From: Haplosporangium gracile
Taxonomy: Eukaryota; Mortierellomycota; Mortierellomycetes; Mortierellales; Mortierellaceae
Assembly (NCBI GenBank): GCA_015499985.1
Contig: JAAAUF010000238.1
Location: forward strand, 1,714-46,026
Direction: 5' to 3'
Length of the DNA: 44,313 nucleotides
In this document: positions 21,201 to 33,500 of the stretch, piece by piece
How the letters are laid out: every line of letters begins with the position of its first letter
How positions within the stretch are numbered: position 1 is the stretch's first letter
The notes under the pieces: generated by a model
The model's input: the letters and a program-made list of their open reading frames with translations, nothing else
What the model was told of the DNA's origin: nothing
The model's database searches: none
Position numbers and translations under genes: made by a program

Positions 21201-23036
21201 CTTGGATCCTACGGGAAACTTATTTCTTCTTTTGTCCTCCTCACCTCCTTCAATTGCACAGCAAATCCATGCATGCTTCATTTACCTTCTGATATACTTC
21301 CTCGATCTTCAGCTGAAGGTGCTCCCGTGCCCATGGTATATGTCTTTCCTGAGGATGTCTGTCCATACGCCATGATAGTAACATTGTAACCTATTAGAGG
21401 GCAAGTTTCGTAGGAATAAAGGAGTGTCAACAAAAAGGTACAACGATGAATGAGGGAGAAGGTGTGGGTGAAGTCAGTGACGGCGTGGATTATGGGGTGG
21501 TTCGAGATGACAATGCTGTAGCTTTGTTTGTTTTTGGGATGTGGTTTGCTCCTTTTCAACTAGCATAATATAGGTCAAATGGAACAGGGCAGTGGACAAA
21601 ATAAAATAACGTAATTGTGATGTACCGCACGGGACAAGTGGGAAGAGAGGAAGAATAAAAAAGAGCTGTGGCTGGGCTTACCTTCCATGAACTTGTCCAC
21701 CATACGCTTCACACATCCTTGATAGATTTCTTCTTGGGCAGCATCGGTACCGAAAATATGGTCGAACGTGAAGTGTCGTTGAAGTGGTACGACAACGACC
21801 TGTTGGGGTGCTTCCATAGGTGTTGACGATCCTGAGACGGAGGAAGGTGTAGCCGATCGCTCAATTAACGACAAAACCTCGGTCTCGGGTCGTAGTCGCC
21901 CTCTGTTTAGTGACTTGACATCTGCGACGAGTGGTCTAATACGAAGGGCTATATCGTTCAATGAAACACAAGAGTAGTTTAGATGATGTTGTCCAACGAG
22001 GTAAGGCGGAGGAAAGAATGAAGGAAGTGAAGGGGGAAAGGGAAAAAGAAAGGGGCAGGGCAAAAGCAGGGTTGGGCGGTGCGGTTGCGGAGTAGAAGAG
22101 AAAGTGGAGTGGAGTAGAGTGAGATGTAGATGCGAGGCATGGGAGCAGCATTGGGACGGACGTGCACCCGTAATAGGTAATACGAACGGAAACAATAACA
22201 ACCAAGAGAGACACCCACACACTTGACTCTTGGATTGATTAAGAGGAAGTGGAAGTGGAAAACAAAAAAAAAAAGTGAGAGCATTGCTGAGAGCAAATGA
22301 ACCTGTTTTCTTTTCGCTGGGTCAACCTTTGGGTTCGTTATGTTTATGAGAAGAGATGGATTGGGGTAGTGGATTTTTAAATGCCAATGCAATAATGAAG
22401 TGCTCTTTTTTTTTTTTGGTTGTTTTCTTCTTTTCTCTTTGATCAATAAGATATGCTCCTGCTAACCGAATGACCACAACACGCACTCTCGTTTTTGCAC
22501 CACCGGCCAGCTTCTTCTACGGGCACATGTCAACTAGCTCGTAGGCCATTAAGACGAGAGCCAATATTCGAGAAATATGAAGAGAAGAAGGATGAGAGAA
22601 AGAAGGCTAAGAGGAGCCTGATGATATATAATGACGAGAAGAGGATGGATGTCGATGACGATGGAGTCGCAAGTGGAGAGCGAGGCGCGCAAGGAAGGCG
22701 ACGAGTGACTACAGCTGCTGATGTGATATGACTTGGCGACAAGTGGAGTGACAGGAAGTAATAAAAGGAGAGAGTGGAGGAAAAGAGGAAGGATAGAAGG
22801 AGAGGAACTGATGGTGCCTGTCCGGCGGTTGGAAGGGAAGGGATCGGCTGTTGAGTGGGCATGTTTCTGATATTTTAAGGTGATTGAAGGGCGAGGAAGG
22901 TGATGGGTATTTGTGTGTATGTGTGTGTTGATAACGGATACTAAACAAGGAGAGACAAACAAACAAACATACCGACTTGCACAGAGGTCTCGATGGCATG
23001 GGCAGTAGCGCCTGATGCCTGAGACGGTGCTGTCAT
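15267..23036 (-). CDS. Kinesin-4-like motor protein with long coiled coil
   Basis: Model: complement(join(15267..19838, 19964..20690, 20798..21053, 21286..21390, 21682..21948, 22973..23036)), 1,996 residues. Kinesins move along microtubules using ATP. The motor starts near residue 18 (SVQVALRIRPL, split by the 1,024-nt first intron). It carries FTFDHIFG, the P-loop GQTSSGKT at 120-127, switch I NEKSSRSH at 248-255, switch II DLAGSE at about 388, and ends in [20 protein letters not shown]. The start SVQVALRIRPL, the motor order and the neck resemble kinesin-4 (KIF4/KIF21/KIF27). About 105 Pro/Ser/Gly-rich residues (about 268-375) sit inside the motor between ITLRQ and the strand [10 protein letters not shown]. 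From about 500 onward it is heptad-rich coiled coil with a Ser/Pro/Gly-rich break near 1,620-1,830, and a C-terminus KSKFGCF. All junctions are in phase. Family: motor certain, subfamily likely. Confidence 0.9.
21949..22972 (-). other. Long first intron of the kinesin gene
   Basis: The intron begins gtatgt after exon 1 (64 nt) and ends at the acceptor before CCCTTCG. At 1,024 nt it is several times longer than the other introns in the window. Its sense strand is C/T-rich, and the frames seen in it are low-complexity. It could hold regulatory sequence; no coding exon was found. Confidence 0.7.
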
Positions 23037-23059
23037 ATGGATTGGATTGGATTGGATTC
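23037..23059. repeat. GGATT tandem repeat
   Basis: About four copies of the pentamer ggatt lie directly upstream of the kinesin ATG, in its 5' leader or promoter (AATCC in the kinesin sense). Confidence 0.7.
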
Positions 23060-23360
23060 CGTCTTTCTTTTTCTTCTCAGTGGTTGTTATTGAAAAGAAG
23101 GAGCTGACTATCCTTTGGTAAAGGATATGTGAAAAAAGGTGCCGGACAAGTAGGTAAAGAAGAGTGGGCGAGAGAGTGAGAGGAGAGTGAGTGATTCCCG
23201 ATGTGTTTCCTTGCGAGTGAGTGAGTTATGAATGAGCAACTGTGGGAGAGAATGAAAGGAAGAGAAAAGAAAGAGGAAGGATATAAAGAAAAAAAAAAGA
23301 GTTAGGGTAGGAGTGAGAAGTGTTGACTGTTGACTGGCCGGATAGCACACTCAACTACAG

Positions 23361-23401
23361 AGAGAGAGGGAGAGAGAGTGAGAGAGAGTGAGAGAGAGTG
23401 A
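23361..23401. repeat. GA-rich decamer repeat (gagagagagt)
   Basis: Three to four copies of a decamer close to gagagagagt stand in a broader GA-rich tract (about 23350-23660). It is a simple repeat, probably variable between strains. Confidence 0.7.
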
Positions 23402-25190
23402 AGGGAAAAGAAAAAGGAAAGGGGAGAAGGAAGTGAAGTGAAAAGTGATTAGATTTGATCAAAAAAAACTCAAGGAGGTGAGAGTGGATGAACCGAGGGT
23501 GGGGAGTGAGGAAGAGAAAGGAAAGGGAAATACAAAGAGAGAGAGAGTGAGTGAGCGAGAGTGAAGAAGAAAGAAGAAAAAAAAAAAGAGCGACAAAGGA
23601 GGAGAAGAGAGAAGAAAAAAAAGGGAGGGAAAGAAGAGAGTTTAAGAAAGAGTGAAGTTCATATGCGGCTGAGACAGGGGTAGGGGAGAGAGTCGCCTGT
23701 CTGTGTCTCCAAAGGGACTAAAAAGAGAAAACACGCAAAATGAACGGCAAGAAGAGCAGTAGCAAGAATACAGATGGGGATTTATCTGTTGTATCTCTCA
23801 ATTACACTCCCACATCCACTCTCTCACTGACACTGTCAATTGGGTTCCCTGCTTGCTTGCTGCTTGCATATTGTTGTGTCAGGCTGGCAACCCCTTGTAT
23901 TATTTTCTCATTTAGTAATCGACAAAGGAGACGGGGGGTGATGGTGCCCAGAACACACCGACCCCCTTGGCGTTTTTGTTAGGGACTAGTCAGCCAAAAT
24001 AGAAAAGCCAACCAGCAAGACCAGCCAGGCTAGTTCGTCAAGGAATAGCAGTAATACACTCACAAGCGAAACATCAACCAGAAATGAAAGAAAAAAAAAA
24101 GGTAGACGACCTGAGTGCTACTGATTCAAACAGCTGGCTATTGATTATCGCGCACTTCCTCCCCTGTCCATTGGAACGCACCAGGAACGCTAGCCTTTCG
24201 ATGAAGGAGAGATCTAGAAGAGAGAGAGAGAGAAGGGGGCAGCAGCAGAGATGACGAGTGTCGACGGGCTGTTGGTTCGTGTAAGCAATCAGACATACGC
24301 AACCATGCGACAAAATACAAAGAAAAAATATTCAAAATGACATGCCCTTCTCAATTTTTCAGCAGCAGCAGTGCATTTATCCTGCTTTCGTGTGAGTAAG
24401 GGTAAGGGCTGTAAGCATACACACAAATCAACGAACAAACAAAAACAAACAAGCCGATTATGATCGATTGACTCTGGATAAGGAACGAAAAGGGAAAGAA
24501 GCGAGAATAAAAAAAAGAACTGAAGACATGTGGAGCTGCGTGGCCATGTACTCGACATGAGAATGAGAGCCACAGTGTATCTGACCTACTGAAAGTGAGA
24601 CAAAGAGTACATCGGCGCTTCCTTTTGTCACTCTGCTCACTCTTTCTCTTTTAGCCCACCTCATGGAATGAAATGGGATACCCGCCTGGAGCGAGTAGTG
24701 ATGTAGCCTGTGTATGTAATTTGCTGTCGTTGTTGTCGTTACGACCCTCCTGCAACCGCAGAGGTAATCATCCATCTGTGGGCAAAACTTTTTTTTTTTT
24801 TCAATGCAATTGGCCCTTGGCACGTTCCCTCTCCCCTCTTCAAAAAAATTAAGAAACGTGACTTTCCGTTGCATAACGGGAAAGAGAGTGAGAGCGTGTG
24901 CGTGCAAAGTGCAGCTCACTGGGGCGTGTGTGGAACAGACAGACATCACCCACACTGCGCCTGTCTTGTTCGCTCACCTCATGTTTATTCTCCTCCTTTG
25001 TCTTTGGATGCGATAGTTCTACTCTCTTCCTTTTTTCCTTTTTTCCTTTTTTTTTTTCTCTTTCACACACTCACTCGCTCAAACGTCAGGAAGAAGACAC
25101 ATACATACGCTCTCTCTCTTCTCTTCCGCCACCAAATATCCAACCACAGGGGAATTCCAACTCACAGCAACAGCAGTCAACGAGCACACA

Positions 25191-28100
25191 ATGGACAACA
25201 GCGACGACGTCGGCTACTCCTCAGTCGCATGGGACACCTACTCCCCCGACGACGACTCACACCACCACCATTCTGGAAACAACAGTGACAAGAACAGACT
25301 CCAGAGCTCAAACACCCTCCACTCCTCCCTCTTCGCCTCCTCAGACGAAGAAGACAACCACCATCACGATAACCACAACGACCTTGACGACGACGACCTG
25401 GCTGACCTAACTGCCGCTGCCTCATCCTCCATCCTCCCCGCAGAGACCTCTGCCTGGGCTGACGAGCCCCTGGACAATGAAGTCATCGACATTCACTCGA
25501 CCAACGGTCATCATAACGGAGGAGTAGGAGGAGCCAATAGCAATCCTTATAGTACAGCAAGGGCGAACAACGGAAGCAGCAACAGCACTAATGGACGTAG
25601 TATCCATATCGACTCGGATATCAGACACAACCACTCCTATGATGATGTTGACGAGGAGGATGGACGTGCCAGTCAGCAGGTTCATAGGGTAAGTAAGCTT
25701 CTTTTTTAGTATGCTGAGGAAGAGGAGTATACTGCATGAAGGAGAAACAAAAGGAGCTGGAGAAGAAGTGATGTTGTGTCAAATAGAGTAATGGGGATTG
25801 CTTTAGGTAGTAGGACTAGAAGATACCCTCAGGACAATGGAAACTAGGACGTATTACAAAGGAGCAGAGCGAAGATAAGAAGCGTTATACAGAAACGAGA
25901 AGAAACTTTTTGTAGAACAAAGAAAGCTACCTCATACGGAAAGGGGAAGATACCTTATGGAAGGGACAAAAAACTTCGTGTGAAAGAAGAAGAGACCCTT
26001 TTGTAAGAAAGAAGAGGCTTCGTGAAGAAAGAAGAGGCTTCGTGAAGAAAGAAGAGGCTTCGTAAGGAAGAAGGGAAGGAGCTTCAACGTAATAAGCTTA
26101 TTACATACTATTAATACACACCCACTTTCCAACAAACAATAGTCGCATGCTCCAGGAAAGGCAGTGAAACGCGATACGGGTCGCTCGCTGTCAGAGCTGT
26201 CAATGTCAACAACCGCAGCTTCACAACTGGCCAGCTTGGTGCCCATGGCAATCACTATCAAGGAAACACACAAGGAAAAAGAAGGCTCGACCGACAGCTA
26301 CGTCTCATACCAGATCAATACCAAGGTAATTCGTTAAACTTGTTTGGCCGGTGTGTGTCAACGTAGCGGCTGTTGACTGGCGCCTTAAAAAATGCCAAGC
26401 ACGGGCGAAAGTAGGGTGCGCCTTTTTTCGCACATTAACTCTGCGCTTAGTTAGGTCCACCCATGAACATCACGCGGCGGTGACACAGTACTCACTCTCT
26501 CGATTACTTGCTTCCTACCTAATAGACATCCCTTCAAGAGTTTTCTAGTCCGAATGTTACAGTGCGTCGTCGTTTCCAGGACTTTGTCTGGCTCCATAAC
26601 GTTCTCGGTCGCCTCTACCCTGCTGCCGTCCTCCCTCCCCTCCCCGACAAGCACCGCATCCGTAAGTTGTATTCTTATCAAATGATGTCTCCACCCTCAA
26701 TGATATGTTCAACTTTGTTAATTTTCTTGCTAATAATGTACGTTTGCATTTTATCAATATAGGATATGTCCGTGGAGACAGATTCAATCCGGACTTTGTC
26801 GAAAAGAGAAGGGCGAGTCTGGAACGATTTTTGAAAAAGTTGGCGGTGCACCCAGTGTTGCAGCGAGCAGAGTCTCTCCGGATCTTTTTGGAGTCGCGCG
26901 ACTGGAATTCGGATCTAGCAGAGCAGAACAAGAAGCGACAGGATGAGGGACGCCTTGATACTATTGGTGATGCGCTCTTGAACGCCTTTGCCAAGATCAA
27001 GAAGCCCGAGGAAAAGTTTGTGATCATGCGGGATGAGGTCGATAAACTTGAAGAGAACCTCCAAGGGTTGGAAAAGCTGGAGCAGAGGATTTTGAAACGA
27101 CAGGAGGAACTCGAGGGCGATTACCGTGAATTCGGTGGTGCCGTCGCAGGACTGGGTAACCTCGAGACTGGATTGACCGAGCCTCTCCACCGCTTTGCCC
27201 ATACCGTTGCCAGCTACGCCACCATCATGAACGAGCTTGTATGTTTTCTTTGGCGTTTGGCATATTTTGTAAATATGCTGCTGTATGGATAAGTTGATGC
27301 TGATAATTCATAATATGTGCTTTTCCTTACTCCATCTCATTCTAGTCAACACGGGAGGATGCCGAGTTTTTGTCTCAGCTCCATGAATGTTTGGCCTACT
27401 GCAACAGCGTCAAGGTAAAGGATCTTCAGTGCAATAGGAGTCTCCGTCGTTTGATGGTCGCCTTAAATGTGCTCACATCAGTCAGGAATCTTACATTTTC
27501 TCAATCTTCTTTGCATGAAATATAGAGCGTATTGAAGCTGAGAGACCAGAAGCAGCTGGATTTCGAGGAGCTATCCGACTTTTTGCAGCAGCAGGTAGCA
27601 GAGCGGGACCGCCTGATGAGCAATGGACGTTTGGGAGGATCAGCAACTATTGGAGGGTTCTTTCAACAAAAGATGGATGAGATCAAGGGCGTTGACCAGG
27701 AACGTGCCAAGCAGGACAAACTCAAACGTGTTGCCGAGAAGATCCACGAGGTTAGTGTTCACTGTAGTATTCGTGTTTTTGTTTTGTTTGTTTTTTGTCT
27801 TCTTTGAGATATCTATTATGCTTGTTTTATGCGCATGGTTGATTGGATGGGGAGTGCTTGGCGAGGTGCTCAGAATTTCTGTGTTTTCATTTTTTGGTGA
27901 TGGGTCCTGGTTCCCCGGACGAAAAATCAAGGAGGATTCGTTCATCACTCTGACAAATCCAACTTTTTTTTTTATCTTTTATCTTTCCCGCTCTTTTATT
28001 TCTTGTCCCCATGACAAAACAACCAAAATCGAAACTTTTCATAACATGGATCGCATCCTTGTTTGACATTGCCGGGTTTTTGGTTGATAATTTATCTTGC

Positions 28101-28377
28101 ACTTTTGCTTAATCATCTCATTACTTATCATCTTTCTTATCTTTCTTTCTGTCGGAAATAGCTCCAAGACGCGGTAGAAAAGAGCAATGATATTTCTGTC
28201 GCGGTATCGAACGAGACGGTCAAGGAGGTTGAAATCTTCCAGTTGCAAAAGACCAAAGACTTGCGCCAGTGTCTCTTGGACTATTCGTCTGGCCGGGTCG
28301 AGTTCTTTGAGAAGGGCGCCGCACTCTGGGACCAGATCATTCCTATCCTTGAGTCTATCCATGTCAACGACGAGTAG
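25191..28377 (+). CDS. SNX4: Snx4/Atg24-type PX-BAR sorting nexin
   Basis: Model: join(25191..25688, 26143..26325, 26526..26661, 26763..27238, 27346..27414, 27526..27750, 28162..28377), 600 residues. Snx4 binds PI3P on endosomes, sorts cargo back to the Golgi and supports selective autophagy. An acidic, His- and Asn-rich N-tail (1-165) leads into a PX domain at about 195-310: YVSYQINTK, TVRRRFQDFVWLHNVL with the PI3P-binding RRxF, VLPPLPDKHRIRYVRGDRF and FVEKRRASLERFLKKL. The C-terminal 280 residues are helical and charged, as in a BAR domain (IKKPEEKFVIMRDEVDKLEE, GLTEPLHRFAHTVASY, ISVAVSNETVKEVEIFQLQK). Exons sum in frame. The start is the first ATG after a C/T block and CA-rich leader. A PX-BAR relative such as Snx7/41/42 is the main alternative. 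Confidence 0.88.
26001..26064. repeat. 20-bp tandem repeat in SNX4 intron 1
   Basis: About three copies of the unit cgtgaagaaagaagaggctt lie at 26001-26020 (variant), 26021-26040 and 26041-26060, plus a few bases of a fourth. Further looser copies appear upstream to about 25920. It lies wholly inside the 454-nt first intron of SNX4. Confidence 0.85.
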
Positions 28378-29212
28378 GCTTTAATTCTCTGCGGGTAAAA
28401 TATGACCCCGTAGGAAAGAGAGTCGAAAATGGAAGGAAAAGCACAGCATGAGGTAGACAGTTTTGGAGAAAGAAGCATAGTGATGGTAAAGAAGGCGGCG
28501 ACATTTAGGGAAGGAGATGTGGGCAGTAGTGGGTTGCGCCCAATGGTGACGGCCCAAATGATCAAACAGGAAACGGGTTATAAAAAAAAAATAAAGAAAC
28601 AAGCATNNNNNNNNNNAAAAAGAGTTTCGGAGCAATTGACTTTTCGGCAGCAAGCTAGTTCATCGGGGTCTATGTTATTTTGCATGAAACAAATAAATCT
28701 CCAAGCACGGCACGGCGGGTCCGTGTGATGATCATGTCAGTTGATAAATGATACAGGCAAACATATCCCGCATATCTCTTCGTCATTAGTTCAATGCAAA
28801 GGGACGGAGCAGGGTGCGGATTGCAGTGCGGCATGCAGTGCGGCGGATGGAAACAAGGGGGAGGGGAGCACAACCTCTATTTTTCTATATTTTCCTTGAT
28901 CGCTTTTTAATCAATTGCTCCTCGCTTTCTTCTTTCCTGAAGTGGCACAACCGGGCATCTGCTTTGCTTTTCCTTCTTGGCCGGAGGATCTTTCCAGGGG
29001 CCTTTTGCGAAGCAGACTTTTAAGTAGTGGCAATAGGATGAATGGGATAGATGGGAAGGAAGCGGGCTCTTCAAATGATTAAATAGGATGGTTTTTTGAC
29101 ATCTTTTTTTTCTTTTTTTTTCACTTCTTCACTTCTTCACTTCCTCACTTCTTTCTCTTCTCCATTTCTCCCTTCCTCATCTTCAACCCTTCCACCACTG
29201 GCACCAATCATC
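28378..29212. other. SNX4-GST intergenic region
   Basis: No gene seen. It holds a poly(A)-like AATAAA at 28590-28595, a 10-N gap at 28607-28616, and near the GST start a C/T block with a repeated octamer cttcttca/cttcctca (about 29120-29155). The block is followed by a G-poor leader and the ATG at 29213. Confidence 0.5.
28607..28616. other. Assembly gap of 10 N
   Basis: Ten N between A-rich stretches, probably an unresolved homopolymer region. Confidence 1.
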
Positions 29213-30335
29213 ATGGTAGCAACATTCCCAAAATCGTCCACGGCAGCTCAAGTCCTCGACTCGCCCACAAGCACATTCTCCCTTCTCTACTTTGACACTC
29301 AAGGAATCTGTAGCGCCATGCGCAACCTCCTGGCTCTGGGAGACGCCCAATGGACTCAATTGTACCCGCAGGAGTGGGGGAATGAGGATCTTGCTGATAA
29401 GCAGTCTACACCCTTAGAAGTCGTACCTGTCCTTTATGTCCATTCTCAGGATGGCTCTCAGGTACGAGCAGGTCGTTATATTGACTGTTGTTTGTGTAAG
29501 GATGGATGCTTTTTTGTTCCTGTATCACTAACTAACACCCAACCCCCTTCTCCTCTTCCATTACCAATTTTACCTTCAAAAAGACGGTTCCAATCGCAGA
29601 ATCAAAGGCGATCGAAGACTACCTCGCAGATCGCTTTGGCCGTCTGGGCCGTGACACCTACGAACGCGCCCAGATCCAAGCCTTCACCTCCTCGACCACC
29701 GCCCTCTTCGACAACTTCATCAGCACTGCCGTCAACCTCCAAGCCTCTCCCGAGGTCAAGCAAGAGCAGGTGGTGGCGTTTTTTGCAAAGAAGGTTCCTA
29801 ACTGGATTCGTATCCATGAGGAGCATTTGAGGGCTAACGGGTCCAATGGCCATTATGTTGGCGACTCTGTAAGTTTTCTTTCTTTTTTTACTATCTGCTG
29901 CCTCTTTGTGTTTTCGCAACTCATTAAATTCTCACGGTCCTTCGATTCCTCCACTAATAAAAAAAAAATCTCCCTTGCTTACTACCTTCCTGCACCGTGC
30001 TTGGTCTAACCTCAAAAAAAACCCCCCTCGTCCTCAAAAAAAAAAAGATCACATTGGCGGACCTGAAATCCGCGATGCTGGTGGACATGATCCTGCGTTT
30101 TCCCTCAGGTGCAACACTGCTCAACCCAGAGTCGGCCTCCGCACTCCTCAAGGTGAAAGCAGCCATCGACGAGGACCCCAAGATTAAAGCCTGGCGAGAG
30201 ACTGAGCTCTACAAGAGCCTCCGCTTCAGCCGTGCCGCCCCTGCTCAGCCTCGCGCCGCGTCTGTCAAGTTGAACGATCGCAAGGGTAACTTGACTGGCG
30301 GCACCATTCCTCCTCCCCTCACCAAAGAGAAGTAA
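29213..30335 (+). CDS. Glutathione S-transferase, sigma-like
   Basis: Model: join(29213..29461, 29584..29868, 30048..30335), 273 residues, all exons multiples of three. GSTs conjugate glutathione to electrophiles. The thioredoxin-fold half has FSLLYFDTQGICSAMRNLL, where the Tyr sits at the usual catalytic place, and EVVPVLYVHSQDGSQTVPIA ending in ESKAIEDYLADRFG, the glutathione-binding P-V-L ... E-S motif. The helical half has VVAFFAKKVPNWIRIHEEHL and ITLADLKSAML, the N-capping motif of GST C-domains. A 25-30 residue basic/Pro tail (AAPAQPRAASVKLNDRKGN) is longer than usual. The second acceptor follows a run of 11 A with hardly any pyrimidine tract, so its splicing is unusual. Tail to tail with VPS10. 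Confidence 0.85.
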
Positions 30336-30435
30336 AACAAACACCTTTTGGCATCGTGTATTGTCTTGCAGATTTTCAGCTATTCATATAGTTTACCATG
30401 CAGCCATGCAACTACCTTTTCCACAAGTTGAAGCC

Positions 30436-30441
30436 AATAAA
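30436..30441 (+). terminator. Poly(A) signal AATAAA for the GST gene
   Basis: Lies 100 nt after the GST stop, facing the VPS10 signal at 30474-30479. Confidence 0.55.
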
Positions 30442-30473
30442 CAATTATTTGAAAAAGATGTAAATCTTTGTTA

Positions 30474-30479
30474 TTTATT
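30474..30479 (-). terminator. Poly(A) signal AATAAA for the VPS10 gene
   Basis: TTTATT on the + strand, 110 nt past the VPS10 stop codon on the - strand. Cleavage some 20 nt beyond either signal would place both transcript ends in the same few bases, near 30455. Confidence 0.55.
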
Positions 30480-30588
30480 CAAATGTGTCGTCGACCGGGA
30501 CGACATGAATAAACGTGATATGCTTCGCCCAGAAATAAAAAAAAAGAACGCCTGCTGCGCTTATCTAAAAAAACAAACCCCTCGAAAA

Positions 30589-33500
30589 CTAAACCATACC
30601 ATCAAGGTCCTCATCACCATCATCAGAGTCATCAGAGTCATCCCGGAACCGCTCCTGCGCATCCTGGAGTCCATCATCATGGCTCAACAGCCCATCTGAC
30701 CGTCCGACAGCAATAGCACCACCCTCATCATCATCATCCAGATAATGATCAAAGTAGTCGTCCATAATCACCTCCCCGGGCTCCTGGCTCAGGTTCTGGT
30801 ACCGGTATCCACTCCGAGGGCTGAAATATCCACGAAGACGGTTAGGCAGGAACGCCGCCGTTGCTCCTGCAATCTTGTCCCACGCCTGGTACGCGAAATC
30901 AGGGACATGGAAGCGACTGAACGACCGAGGAAAGGAACGAGGCATGCGCACTGAGGGCATATTCATCGTAGGCAGAGACGACGACCGAGGCAGTTGGTCA
31001 TAGACTTCGTTGCCCAGACGAATAAATGATCCGCGACGTCCGAAATGGCCCTTGTATCGGCTCAATATCCACATCACACCAAAGGCTCCACCACCAGATG
31101 CCAACAGAATGCCGAGCCATCCGAAGAAGCCACGTCCACCGCGTCCAGGGCAGTACTTCTTGATGCCCATCAGCTCGTGGTCGCCCACGCAGCTCGAGAA
31201 CGCCATCTTACGGTATCCAATTGACTCATAGTAGTAATCAACACCATCGGGCAAATGGGCACAGACATCCTTCTCATCCTGAACCACCGGCTTGGCCTCC
31301 TTGATCAACACACACTTGCCAGTACCATCGGGCTCGTAGTTGAAGTCACACTCAAAGTCATTGGCCGTGCACTGGCAGTTGTTTTCAATCTTGCGTGGGT
31401 TGACTTGGAGCTCTCCAACCCAGCACATCCTCTTCTCGATCCTACGGAAGTACTCGACCTTGCGTCCAAACATGCACTTCTCGCCACGCAAATCCGCCAG
31501 ATCCCACCGCTCGAAATCATCATTCTTCTCATCATTCAGATCCAGGCGACACTTGGGGAAGTCCAGACCCTCGAAATCAATCTGGAAGATCATCTGCTTG
31601 GAGTTCGCCCGAGACACGGCAAACAATAAGAACGACTTGCCAACGCCATTGGACTTTGTGACAATATCCTTGACAATCACCTCCTCCTTTGAGAACTCAA
31701 ACTGCGTGAACGTGATGCCATGGTCCAGGGAGTAGATGACGTGATCTGTGGGGCGCTCGTCGTCTTTGACCAACAAAATAATGCTTCCGTGATCACCGAA
31801 ATCGTACTGATGAGGTCCGTGCAAAATCTCTTTCCAGGAATGGCCCCCGTCACGCGTCAAGAATGTGTTGCCATCCATGTATTCACCAAGAGAGCTGCCA
31901 ACGTTACCGACTCCAATGACCATACCAGGGATCGACGAGGAACTGAACAGATCCTCCACGTGCTTGCGATCCAAATAGTTGTGCAAATGCAAACTGCATT
32001 CCGTCGACTATCATCATAAAAATGATTCCAACATGGACGACAAAAATAAATTAGCACACTTATTTTTGTCGTTTCTGCCCTTTAACACTCGGTTAATACT
32101 TCCTCCTCCGATTGTATACGCACGACAAACGGTGTTCTTACCTGGCAGTCACTGTATGGTTTGTTGTCGACATCCGACTGAGGGGTATTCACAGGGCTCC
32201 AAGAGTTACCTAGTAGATTAGCATAACGTATTTTAGTAATGATTGCCACGCTTTCCACCTTCTAAGCATCAGGGAAATAGAAAAGCTGCTTACCATTGTC
32301 GACGGTGATCAAGGATCGGAGGATCTTCTTTTTGCCTTGGTTGACATCGTTGGGGTTGGTGACCTCGTTCAAGAGAGCAACACCCTCAACTCCCTGCATC
32401 TTCTCAAAGTCGACGTTGCCCCAGTCCGACTCGCTGACGTGCTTCTTAGACAGGGAGAAGTATGTGCCGTTTGAGTTGGACGTGAACAGATTGCCGACCT
32501 TGGAACCCTTGCGATCAATAGAGTTAATGGCCATAAAGACCGATCGAGTAGTAGAGTCCAAAACAGTGTATGCCTATTGTTTGAGATAAGTACAGCGAGT
32601 CTTGTTAGCGTGCTGTCGACAAAAACACCACATTAAAAAGCAAGACAACATACGCTGATACTTACGGGGTTGACGACATCAATGTTGGCGGGGTAGTGGG
32701 CAGGTGAAAAGTTGGTACCGTCCGTGGTCACGGCAACGCGAAGGGCGCGCTGGCTAAGGACATACTCGGCCACAATCAAGTAGTTCGAGTAAATGGCATA
32801 ACCAACAATCTGATCAAACAGGACCTTGGAGGAGTGCATCAAGTCAGGCGTGTAAACGAACTTGACGGGAGTATTGGTGTTCATCAAAATCCGCTGAGAC
32901 CCCGAGCGGTCATCGTACTGCTCGCAGTAGATGCCGTAGGTGGCCACAATCTTGAAGTCAGTGTCCTGAGCCCAGGAGCAGGATCGGACCCAGGCTGCCA
33001 GAGCCGACCATGTACGTCCTGCGTCATTCGAGTAAAACGCCTCGCCGTGACAGTGCTCATCCCTGTCAAAGTTACAGCCAGTCTCGCCCATGTAGATCAG
33101 CCATTCTGGCTCCGTTGGGTGGAAGGACCAAGGGTTCAGCTGAAGAGTAGTCGCCGAATTCAATGGTGGCTCAATTCCATCCCAGTTTTGGCCACGATCG
33201 CGTGTGATATAATGCCTCCGACCCGACATTCCAATAATGGCAGTCGCCTTGTCGTAAGGGTGGCGCTGCAAACTAGTGATAGTTCCATCAAGCTCGACTT
33301 CCTTCCAGACCTTGCCCTCGTCGTTGCTAATATACACGCGCGACTCCAGCTTCAGCATTACAACCTATCAAAGTAGAAAATTAACGAGCAATTTTGTCAG
33401 TGTATCTCTCTCTATCAAATAATCTACCAGAAGCATGAAAATAGAACAAGCAAACGATCACTTACGTCGGAATCAGGGAAGTAAAAGACAGTGTCGCGGT

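Larger units (their letters stand above)
23037..25190. promoter_or_regulatory. Divergent 2.15-kb promoter between kinesin and SNX4
   Basis: The half next to the kinesin gene (about 23100-23660) is almost pure purine on the + strand, that is C/T in the kinesin sense direction. The SNX4 side has C/T runs (about 25020-25120) and then a CA-rich leader. An ATG frame of 80 codons at 23740-23982 has no recognisable feature and is not called. GGATT repeats sit next to the kinesin start. Confidence 0.55.

Noticed and set aside
23740..23982. 80-codon + strand ATG frame in the kinesin/SNX4 gap
   Set aside because: Codon and residue mix is unremarkable and there is no homology I recognise. It lies mid-promoter and could be a leader ORF, but nothing supports it.
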